From: a virus
IMG/VR virus record: IMGVR_UViG_3300043539_001111
Span: 1 to 64,000 of that record
Reading direction: 5' to 3' (one strand)
Length of the DNA: 64,000 nucleotides
In this document: positions 56,994 through 64,000 of the stretch, piece after piece
How positions within the stretch are numbered: the first letter of the stretch is position 1
How the letters are laid out: each line of letters starts with the position of its first letter
Program-made: the position numbers and the translations under genes
Notes under the pieces: generated by a model
The model's input: only the letters and a program-made list of their open reading frames with translations
What the model was told of the DNA's origin: nothing
The model's database searches: none

Positions 56994-57719
56994 ATGAGTT
57001 TAAGAATATTACAACCGAACGAATCAGGAAAAGGTATATTAGTTGAATACGATGCCGGATATATTAATCCAAAGGATAATCGTAACGAAACATTAATAAG
57101 AGAATCTAATGAAATGTTAGACCACTCAAAACCATTTGAATTTTATGCTGTATTACAAAAATATGATACACCAAATAGAAATGGTCGATTATACCCTGAA
57201 CGTATATTAAAAAGAGAAGCTGATAATTATAAAAAAATGATTAAAAAGGGTACAGCTCTTTCAGAGTTAAATCACCCGGAATCATCTTTAATTGATTTAG
57301 ATAGAGTTTCTCACGCAATCACCGAAGTATGGTGGGAAGGTAATGTCCTAATGGGAAAGATTAAATTATTGACATCACCGGGATACCACGAAAGAGGTAT
57401 TTGTTCAACCAAAGGAGATTTGGCAGCAAATTACTTAAGACAAGGTGTTACTTTAGGTATATCGTCAAGAGGTGTAGGTTCTCTTAAAAAGATTGGTGAA
57501 CAAAATGAAGTACAAGACGATTTTGAATTAATTTGTTTTGACTTGGTGTCCTCACCTTCAACTCCGGGAGCGTATCTATTCTTAAATAAAGATGACAAAC
57601 ATCTGTATGACGAGAACTTAGAAGAAGAGAAAAAAATGAGTATTGAAAGACATGTTGGTGATTCAGGAAATAAATCACTTGACTTAATGAAAAAATTAAA
57701 CGATTATTTAGGATATTAA
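56994..57719 (+). CDS. Prohead maturation protease, gp21-like
   Basis: 241 aa. A T4 gp21-type (S77) serine protease. The catalytic His is in TALSELNHPESS near residue 92 and the Ser in LGISSRGVG near 156; a Glu or Asp in AITEVWW-type positions may complete the triad. In T4 the enzyme cuts after [LI]xE, the motif seen on the leaders of many proteins here and on the major capsid protein. It is followed by a small gene and the core protein. Late, with TATTTATT upstream. Confidence 0.92.
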   Translation: MSLRILQPNESGKGILVEYDAGYINPKDNRNETLIRESNEMLDHSKPFEFYAVLQKYDTPNRNGRLYPERILKREADNYKKMIKKGTALSELNHPESSLIDLDRVSHAITEVWWEGNVLMGKIKLLTSPGYHERGICSTKGDLAANYLRQGVTLGISSRGVGSLKKIGEQNEVQDDFELICFDLVSSPSTPGAYLFLNKDDKHLYDENLEEEKKMSIERHVGDSGNKSLDLMKKLNDYLGY

Positions 57720-57736
57720 ACTAAATAGAAAAAATT

Positions 57737-57946
57737 ATGGACGAAAAGTATTTCATTGCAAAAATTACATTGGACTCAGTTGATGAGGCATCAGGTAAGA
57801 TTAAAAAATTAAGAGAAGAAAAATTAGTGAGTGGTTACAACCCAACTGACGTAGAGGCTAAAGTAACAAAAGTATTTGAGCATTATACAATGGAATGGAG
57901 AATCACAGCAATTGTTGAAAGTAAAATTGATGAAGTGATAGAATAA
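57737..57946 (+). CDS. Small DUF4494-like protein
   Basis: 69 aa. The pattern ITLDSVDEASGKIKKLREE and LVSGYNPTDVEAKVTKVF with WRITAIVESK resembles the DUF4494 small beta-alpha-beta domain common in Bacteroidota. In this position (between protease and core) T4 has nothing, so it is an extra gene. Its function is unknown. Confidence 0.5.
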   Translation: MDEKYFIAKITLDSVDEASGKIKKLREEKLVSGYNPTDVEAKVTKVFEHYTMEWRITAIVESKIDEVIE

Positions 57947-57969
57947 GAATTTATATTCAATAATTAATT

Positions 57970-57997
57970 AAGGAGACAGAAATGTCTCCTTTTTTTA
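57970..57997 (+). terminator. Intrinsic terminator
   Basis: AGGAGACA and TGTCTCCT, 8-bp stem with a GAAA loop, then T7. Confidence 0.85.
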
Positions 57998-58112
57998 TGC
58001 TTTTATTTTTTTGGTAATATTTATTAATATAAAAAACTCATTATCAAATTAGCAAAAATAATGCTTTTTTGATAATGGGAGATATTTATATATTAAAATA
58101 ACTTAAACACAA

Positions 58113-59639
58113 ATGGCAAAAGAAAAATCTTTAGTTGAAGAAGCTATCATCCAAATGAAAAATTTGGAAGAGGCGGTAGCGGAAAATGCAAAAGGAATAC
58201 TTGCTTCGACAATGTCGCAAGAAATCAAAGAACTAGTAAAAGAATCTCTTACAGAACAAGATGATGAGGAGATTGACACTGAGGTTGACATGGATGACAT
58301 GGATATGGATACAGATATGGACGATACAGAAATGGACGACGTAGATGTTGATATGGATATGGAAGATGACATGGATACCGATAATATGGATATGGATATG
58401 GATGATGAAGACACCATAGACCTTACTGACGTAGAAGATGATGAAGAAATCTTACGTGTATTCCAATTGATGGGACCTGAAGATAATATTGTTGTTACTA
58501 AAGATGATTCTGGTAACATCAGTTTAAAAGACGAAGAGAACAACAAAGAATATATGATTGTTGGTGAAGGTGAAGATGAATTAGAAATGTTCGAAGAATT
58601 TGACGACGAAGAAGAAGATATGGACTTCGATGACGAAGAAGAGGACATGGATTCTGAAGGTATCGAAGATATTATCTCTAGAGTATTTGATAATGACGAC
58701 GAAGATTCTGAATTTGGAGAAAGTGATGAAATGATGTTTGACGAAGAAGAAGATATGGACGATGAAGAAATCGTTTATGAAATTTCTTTTGATGACGAAG
58801 ATGATTCAGAGTTAGAAGAGCAAGACGACATGGACATGGAAATAGAAGAACAAGACGATATGGATATGGATGATGACACAATGATGGAATCTAAAATGTC
58901 TGTAAAACCAAAAGGAACCGGAATGGGTAATCCTAGTAAATTTAAATATGATGCAAAACCAAACCAAAATGGTGGATTTAAAACTGTGAAAAAATCAGTT
59001 AATCCAACAATGGGAACAGGTAAAGCTAAATTTGAATATAAAGAAGGTGAAAATCTTGAAGGAAAAATGAAATCTGTTAAAAAAACAGAAACAAAAGAGC
59101 AAACAACTAAAATTGCTAATACAACTAAAAAAGTTGAACCTAAAGAGGCTTCTCGTACATTAGGTAATGGAAGTAATTTCAGAAGAGGTGGGTTACCAAA
59201 ACCAAGAGCTCACTCATCTTTTAATACCGCAATTAAAGAGAACCAAAACACAAGTGAATTAAAAGTTTTAAGAGAAAAGAATGAAGAATACAGAAAAGCT
59301 CTTAACGTATTTAGAAATAAATTGAATGAGGTTGCAGTGTTTAATTCAAACTTAGCTTACGCTACTCGTTTGTTCACAGAACATTCAACATCAAAACAAG
59401 AAAAAATAAATATCTTAAGAAGATTTGACGGTGTTGAAAACATTAAAGAATCTAAAAACTTATACAAAGTCATTAAAGATGAACTTACAGGGACTGCATC
59501 TCAACCTATGAATGAATCATTAGAAAGAACAATTGCTAAAGCACCTTCAACAGGGTCGGCAGTTAACTTAATTGAATCTAAAACATATGAGAATCCACAG
59601 TTCTTGAGAATGAAAGATTTAATGTCAAAATTAAAATAA
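58113..59639 (+). CDS. Prohead core/scaffold protein, gp22-like
   Basis: 508 aa. The first half is extremely acidic with Met-Asp repeats (VDMDDMDMDTDMDD). The second half is basic and Lys-rich, with a helical C-terminus (LREKNEEYRKALNVFRNKLNE, heptads). It contains [LI]xE-type sites (for example LTEQ) where the protease could cut it, as happens to T4 gp22. It lies directly before the capsid gene. The size is larger than T4 gp22 (269 aa), mainly from the acidic repeats. Two TATTTAT motifs are upstream. Confidence 0.75.
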   Translation: MAKEKSLVEEAIIQMKNLEEAVAENAKGILASTMSQEIKELVKESLTEQDDEEIDTEVDMDDMDMDTDMDDTEMDDVDVDMDMEDDMDTDNMDMDMDDEDTIDLTDVEDDEEILRVFQLMGPEDNIVVTKDDSGNISLKDEENNKEYMIVGEGEDELEMFEEFDDEEEDMDFDDEEEDMDSEGIEDIISRVFDNDDEDSEFGESDEMMFDEEEDMDDEEIVYEISFDDEDDSELEEQDDMDMEIEEQDDMDMDDDTMMESKMSVKPKGTGMGNPSKFKYDAKPNQNGGFKTVKKSVNPTMGTGKAKFEYKEGENLEGKMKSVKKTETKEQTTKIANTTKKVEPKEASRTLGNGSNFRRGGLPKPRAHSSFNTAIKENQNTSELKVLREKNEEYRKALNVFRNKLNEVAVFNSNLAYATRLFTEHSTSKQEKINILRRFDGVENIKESKNLYKVIKDELTGTASQPMNESLERTIAKAPSTGSAVNLIESKTYENPQFLRMKDLMSKLK

Positions 59640-59672
59640 AAATAAACTAAAAAATTAATAAAAACCAAAAAA

Positions 59673-61589
59673 ATGGGAGCATTATTAGAATCAGGTCTAG
59701 TTGGTAACATCGGGTTAAAACACCTTAAAGTTATTAAAGAGGACACAATTAATAAATGGGACAAATTAGGATTTCTAGAAGGTCTTAAAGGTCACTTAAG
59801 AGAAAACGTAGCTCAGTTATATGAGAACCAAGCGTCTTTCTTAATAAACGAAGCAACTTCTGACGGGTCTTCAGGTTCATTCGAAACTGTTGTATTTCCT
59901 ATCGTAAGAAGAGTATTCTCTAAATTATTAGCGAATGACATCGTTTCTGTACAAGCTATGAACTTACCAATCGGTAAATTATTCTACTTTGTACCAAAAA
60001 TCCAAGGATATAAAGATGGTATTGCAGGACAATATTCAGGTGAGCACTATGCACCTGTTGGAGCTCCGGGTAACTACAATGATGGTACATTACCTTCACC
60101 TAACGGTACAGGTGGTAATCCAAATGCAGGTTACACTACAGGTTCAGGAACTTATAACCCTGTATACGAAAAAAATCTTTATGATTTATTCTATGAAGGA
60201 AATGAGGCTCAATTAGACCCTCCAGGATTATTTGATTATTCTAAAGGTCGTTGGTCAGCAATCACTGCTACTACAACTATCCAAAAATGGACAGGTGGAG
60301 TTTTAGTTGATGCTAACATTTCAGGAACAACTGATGGAGCAGCAGTTATTGCTTCAGGTAACACAAGAAAAGTTATCATTAAAATGTGTGGTTTTGCTGA
60401 TACAGGTGCAGGAAAATTAATCGGACCTGATGGTAACGAAATGGATACTGAATCATTCTTATCTGACTTAATCGTTTACACAGGAAATGGTTTAACTGTT
60501 TCTTCAACTTCACCATGTACAGTTAGTACAGGTTCTTTATTATTTAGAGTTGTGACTCAAATCTATGGTAGAGGTATTGTGAAATATGGTAATACTACTC
60601 AAACTTACTTCCCTTCAGGTAACCCAGCGGGTACAGCATCTAATACAGGTAACGGTGGTTCATTCAAAAATGTTTGTGACGCTGATGGATGTATTTGGTT
60701 AGAAGTTGATTTATCTTGTCCGGTATGTGCTGATTGTGATTCTACATCTTTAGATGGTTACACAGGTACTACTATCGAAACTGCGGTATCAGGAACTTCA
60801 TTCGCAGCGGCTTTCAGACGTTACGAAGAGTTAGAATTTGAAGATAAAATCGGTGAGGTTTCTTTCGATTTAGATTCAGTTACTGTATCTGTTACAGAAA
60901 GAAAATTAAGAGCACAATGGTCTCCTGAGTTAGCTCAAGACGTTGCGGCTTTCCACAACATCGATGCTGAAGCTGAATTAACAGCTTTATTATCTGAACA
61001 AGTTGCGGCTGAAATCGACCGTGAAATCTTAAGAGATTTACGTAAAGGTGCAGCATGGAACTTACGTTGGGATTACAATGGTTGGAGAAGAATTTCTCAA
61101 ACAACTTCTTATACTCAAAAAGATTGGAACCAAACATTAATTACAGCAATCAACCAATTGTCTGCACAAATCCACAAATCTACATTAAGAGGTGGAGCAA
61201 ACTGGATTGTTGTTTCTTCTGAAGTTTCAGCTATCTTTGATGATTTAGAGTACTTCCACGTATCTAATGCGTCTCCTGAGCAAGACCAATACAACATGGG
61301 TATTGAAAGAGTAGGTACATTAGCAGGTCGTTACCAAGTTTACCGTGACCCTTACTTCCCAGCTAACCAAGTGTTAATTGGACACAAAGGAACATCATTG
61401 TTAGACACAGGATACATTTACGCTCCGTATGTACCATTACAATTAACACCTACAATGTACAACCCATTCAACTTTACACCGATTAAAGGTATAATGACTC
61501 GTTACGCGAAAAAGATGGTAAATAACCGTTTTTACGGAAGAATTACCGTTGATGGTGTTAGAACATTTGACTTAAGAGAATTGAGATAA
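59673..61589 (+). CDS. Major capsid protein, gp23-like
   Basis: 638 aa, larger than T4 gp23 (521 aa). The region after about residue 55 reads ENQASFLINEATSDG, aligned to FLTEAE of T4; cleavage is predicted after E60 (INE|A). VQAMNLPIGKLFYFVPKIQG follows as in gp23. Near residues 140-300 is an extra Gly/Thr-rich insertion. A Cys-rich loop (CDADGCIWLEVDLSCPVCADC) may bind metal or form disulfides. The C-terminal fold parts are complete. A strong terminator follows. Confidence 0.95.
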   Translation: MGALLESGLVGNIGLKHLKVIKEDTINKWDKLGFLEGLKGHLRENVAQLYENQASFLINEATSDGSSGSFETVVFPIVRRVFSKLLANDIVSVQAMNLPIGKLFYFVPKIQGYKDGIAGQYSGEHYAPVGAPGNYNDGTLPSPNGTGGNPNAGYTTGSGTYNPVYEKNLYDLFYEGNEAQLDPPGLFDYSKGRWSAITATTTIQKWTGGVLVDANISGTTDGAAVIASGNTRKVIIKMCGFADTGAGKLIGPDGNEMDTESFLSDLIVYTGNGLTVSSTSPCTVSTGSLLFRVVTQIYGRGIVKYGNTTQTYFPSGNPAGTASNTGNGGSFKNVCDADGCIWLEVDLSCPVCADCDSTSLDGYTGTTIETAVSGTSFAAAFRRYEELEFEDKIGEVSFDLDSVTVSVTERKLRAQWSPELAQDVAAFHNIDAEAELTALLSEQVAAEIDREILRDLRKGAAWNLRWDYNGWRRISQTTSYTQKDWNQTLITAINQLSAQIHKSTLRGGANWIVVSSEVSAIFDDLEYFHVSNASPEQDQYNMGIERVGTLAGRYQVYRDPYFPANQVLIGHKGTSLLDTGYIYAPYVPLQLTPTMYNPFNFTPIKGIMTRYAKKMVNNRFYGRITVDGVRTFDLRELR

Positions 61590-61608
61590 TCAATATCTTA
61601 TGATATAC

Positions 61609-61641
61609 CAAAAAGAGGACAAATATTTGTCCTCTTTTTTT
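61609..61641 (+). terminator. Terminator after the capsid gene
   Basis: AAAAAGAGGACAAA and TTTGTCCTCTTTTT, 14-bp stem with a short loop and T9. Confidence 0.9.
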
Positions 61642-61671
61642 TTATCTTATATTTATATTAAAAGAAAAATT

Positions 61672-62802
61672 ATGAAAAATTTATTTGAAATTTCAAGTGA
61701 AGAAAAAAATAGAATTTTAGGACTTCATGAAAGTGCTACTAAAAAACTTTATTTAATTAAAGAAGATATTACAGAACCTATAAAATTTAATATTTCAAAT
61801 TCGTTTCCTAGTGGTGAATATGAGTTAAATAATACTACTGAAATTGATAATGCAATAAAACAAATTAATGATTATTTAAAATCCGGTAAAGGTTCATTTA
61901 ACACTATCGTGATTAATTCATCAGAATCGAAAGTTCCAAATGAAGGTGTAGGGTTAAACTCAGGAGATTTATCCAAATTAAGAGCTTCGGAAGTTGAAAA
62001 ATATATAAAATCAAAATTAGGTGATAAAATATCTATTAAAATTAATAATTTAGGAGCTCAAGGTCCTGAGTGGGATGAAACCAAAGGTTCTAAACACCCT
62101 GACTATACAAAATATCAATATGTAACTTTAAATTTATCCGCAGAAAAATCTACTGAGAAGTGTAACTTTAACATTGACTATGAAGGAGTTCAAGGTTCTA
62201 AATCGAATAATTATATTGCAATTTTACCTTCAAAATATCAAAATGACTTAAATGATAAAGGTAAATTGAGTTTTGATACGGGAACAATGCCTGATAGATT
62301 AATTGTTACTGATACTCAAAAACAAATAACATTAGACACCGGATATGTATCTACAGAATTATATTTGGATGATATAATAAATTATATACCTGCGTGGGTT
62401 GATAGTTTAACTAAAATATATAACCAAAAATCCCCTGCAGTTAGTGGTAGTAAAATAATTACTAAAAATGTTTCATCAATAGATGAATTAGTTTCATTGA
62501 TTTTTAAAAACGAAAAATTAAAAAATATTTCATTAGATTTAATTAACAAAAATGATTTGAAAAAATTAAAGTCAATATTACAAGCTAATACAGGTACTGG
62601 TGAAGTTTCTTTAGGATTCGTTAATTTATTAGAGCAATATAATAATGGTGTTAGAGAGTTCGTACTTTATGAAAAAAGAACTACACCATATGAATTAGTA
62701 TATGATACTAGTAAAGGTAATAATTTATTTTTTGTTTATGCACCTATTGGGGGTCCTGGAATGGGGTCAACAGGATTTAAAATAGAGGGAGGTTGTATTT
62801 AA
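61672..62802 (+). CDS. OmpA-like packaged protein, MKNLF-leader family
   Basis: 376 aa. The leader MKNLFEISSEEKNRILGLH, then YLIKED (IKE|D), is a diverged copy of that of the genes at 6248 and 41,492. The next domain has TIVINSSESKVPNEG, LSKLRASEVEKYIKSKL and a Lys-Tyr/beta end, an OmpA-type repeat. The ATG at 61672 is chosen because the leader begins there, although the frame is open upstream to an earlier ATG. A second, unidentified part forms the C-terminal half. TATTTATA lies upstream. Confidence 0.65.
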   Translation: MKNLFEISSEEKNRILGLHESATKKLYLIKEDITEPIKFNISNSFPSGEYELNNTTEIDNAIKQINDYLKSGKGSFNTIVINSSESKVPNEGVGLNSGDLSKLRASEVEKYIKSKLGDKISIKINNLGAQGPEWDETKGSKHPDYTKYQYVTLNLSAEKSTEKCNFNIDYEGVQGSKSNNYIAILPSKYQNDLNDKGKLSFDTGTMPDRLIVTDTQKQITLDTGYVSTELYLDDIINYIPAWVDSLTKIYNQKSPAVSGSKIITKNVSSIDELVSLIFKNEKLKNISLDLINKNDLKKLKSILQANTGTGEVSLGFVNLLEQYNNGVREFVLYEKRTTPYELVYDTSKGNNLFFVYAPIGGPGMGSTGFKIEGGCI

Positions 62803-62812
62803 TCACCCTTTT

Positions 62813-63067
62813 TTAATTAATTTTAATTCTTTTAGTTTCTTTATCGTGGACATTTCCTGATTTGTCTTCATAAACAATTCCTTCAACATAAACATCGTTA
62901 TGGGTTATTTTATATGAGCCAATAACTTTTACTTTATAAACTTTAGATAAGGAGTCCATTTTTTGAGTAACGGTTTGGTCTATTTTTTTGGTTGAAACTT
63001 TTTTCTTTTCTTGAGAAAACGACAAACCACTAACTAATAATAACAAGATAATTAATAATTTTTTCAT
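62813..63067 (-). CDS. Secreted hypothetical protein, 84 aa
   Basis: A signal peptide (MKKLLIILLLLVSGLSFSQ) is followed by a Lys-rich mature part with VYKVKVIGSYKITHNDV and VYEDKSGNVHD. It would act in the periplasm. A TACATTTG box lies upstream on the minus strand. Unknown function; it faces the next minus-strand gene across 37 nt. Confidence 0.6.
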   Translation of the reverse strand: MKKLLIILLLLVSGLSFSQEKKKVSTKKIDQTVTQKMDSLSKVYKVKVIGSYKITHNDVYVEGIVYEDKSGNVHDKETKRIKIN

Positions 63068-63103
63068 AATATAAATATTTTTTACAAATGTAATTATTAT
63101 TTT

Positions 63104-63334
63104 TTACTCTACAACATTTTTTTCAACTTTATTTAAAGTTCTAATTGATTTTGAGATGATTTCAGATTCCCCCAATGAAAATATCCCTGAATGAAATGCA
63201 AAACTAACTGCTTGTGTTAGGATATAGATTGATTGTTCTTTATCCATTGTTGATAGTAGGACATCTAAATGGTCTTCGTTGTACAATGGGATTGTATTAA
63301 ATAATTTTCCGAATAGTTCTTGTTGTTGTTCCAT
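63104..63334 (-). CDS. Hypothetical protein, 76 aa
   Basis: Not recognised. A soluble helical protein (starts MEQQQELFGKLFNTI) with a central stretch DKEQSIYILTQAVSFAF. It is divergent from the partial gene at the right edge; the two share a 28-nt spacer with a TATTTATA motif. Confidence 0.55.
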   Translation of the reverse strand: MEQQQELFGKLFNTIPLYNEDHLDVLLSTMDKEQSIYILTQAVSFAFHSGIFSLGESEIISKSIRTLNKVEKNVVE

Positions 63335-63362
63335 AATTAAAATTTTGTATATTTATAAGTAT

Positions 63363-64000
63363 ATGAATAAAAATAACAAAAATCAAATTAAAGAGGCAAC
63401 CGGTCATCGTGGCTCGGGACAAGTAAGAGTTCCTTTGAGCCCGGGAGTTAGATTGTTCAATAAAGAGCAACTACAACCATTTACTGTACCTACATCAAAA
63501 TATGATAGTGCTGAATTAGCGTTTGATAGTTATGATGGTGAGATGAGTACTCCAAAATCTAAAATATCTAAAATAGAGAAAGAATCAAGAAAAATTGCCA
63601 AATACGTAAAAAAACATCCGGAGCAGAATGATGAAGAAGGTGGGGTATTAAATCAAACTCCTGGTAAAGGTAAGAAAATTGTTCCTATTGATGAAAATAC
63701 AACGACCGTTAGTGCCGGAGAATACAATGGTCCTATTGAATTAGGTTTGAGAAAATGGATTAAATCTGAATTAGACCCATTTGTAAATACCCTTGAATCT
63801 GAATTTAATAATAAGAGTAAAAGTAAAACATTAAAAGGTAATAGAGACACCGTTGTTGGTATGTGGGAAAAAGGTGTGGATGGTACATACCACATTGATA
63901 CATACGATGTAAATACGGTTAATGAATGGGTTGAGATAACCAAAGACACCCTTATAGAAGATGTTGTCCCAAATGGACTAAAAACCCCTTCAAAAAATGA
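63363..64000 (+). CDS. Partial gene at right edge, virion-like
   Basis: At least 212 codons, open to the end of the window. The product starts MNKNNKNQIKEATGHRGSGQ and is basic and Lys/Ser-rich, with VNTVNEWVEITKDTLIED near the end. TATTTATA lies 12 nt before the ATG, so it is probably a late virion gene. No domain recognised; the C-terminus is missing. Confidence 0.55.
   Translation, partial: MNKNNKNQIKEATGHRGSGQVRVPLSPGVRLFNKEQLQPFTVPTSKYDSAELAFDSYDGEMSTPKSKISKIEKESRKIAKYVKKHPEQNDEEGGVLNQTPGKGKKIVPIDENTTTVSAGEYNGPIELGLRKWIKSELDPFVNTLESEFNNKSKSKTLKGNRDTVVGMWEKGVDGTYHIDTYDVNTVNEWVEITKDTLIEDVVPNGLKTPSKN

Noticed and set aside
58103-58648. A Ser-rich 181-codon frame on the minus strand
   Set aside because: It is the antisense of the Asp-rich scaffold gene; GAY codons read as serine-type codons on the other strand. 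The same holds for 6976-7341.

Overview
The window looks like part of the genome of a large, AT-rich tailed phage with a T4-type head, infecting a host of the phylum Bacteroidota (probably Flavobacteriia). Two things point there. Promoters read TTG-N19/20-TAnnTTTG, the Bacteroidota sigma factor pattern. The right third carries T4-type head genes in near-T4 order: large terminase, portal, prohead protease, core/scaffold and major capsid protein. No integrase, replication or tail module is in view.

Layout. 0-8 kb: small unknown genes on both strands, a HAD phosphatase, an acyl-CoA thioesterase and a zincin. 6-16 kb: a run of proteins with a short N-terminal leader ending in a [LI]xE motif, which resembles the T4 capsid-targeting peptide removed by the prohead protease. 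16-20.5 kb: six glycosyltransferase-type genes. 21-28 kb: two tRNA operons with their own promoters, split by two HNH endonuclease genes. Their canonical tRNAs cover all 20 amino acids. They also hold tRNA-like RNAs and several unassigned structured RNAs. 28-34 kb: nucleotide and RNA metabolism (deoxyribonucleotidase, cREC protein, RmlD-like reductase, metallophosphoesterase, P-loop kinase, Rnl1-type RNA ligase). 36-39.2 kb: odd tRNA-like RNAs, including one with circularly permuted topology, a roughly 0.9-kb structured non-coding RNA, smpB, a SET-domain gene and, on the minus strand, a tmRNA. 40.6-44 kb: a metallopeptidase and a ClpC-like unfoldase. 44-64 kb: more leader-bearing virion proteins, then the head module, with a phage ribosomal protein bS21 gene inside it.

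How it may work together (inference). The phage seems to bring much of its own translation support: a full tRNA set, bS21, tRNA repair enzymes, and a trans-translation kit (tmRNA plus SmpB, with a ClpC-type unfoldase and a peptidase nearby). Two promoter types appear. The host-type promoter drives tRNAs, ncRNAs, smpB and the tmRNA, sometimes placed exactly 4 nt before an ATG (leaderless). A TATTTAT[AT] motif lies just upstream of most virion genes and is a candidate late promoter. The leader-bearing proteins, including an M15-like peptidase, OmpA-like proteins and a peptidoglycan-binding protein, are probably packaged in the capsid and matured by the gp21-like protease.
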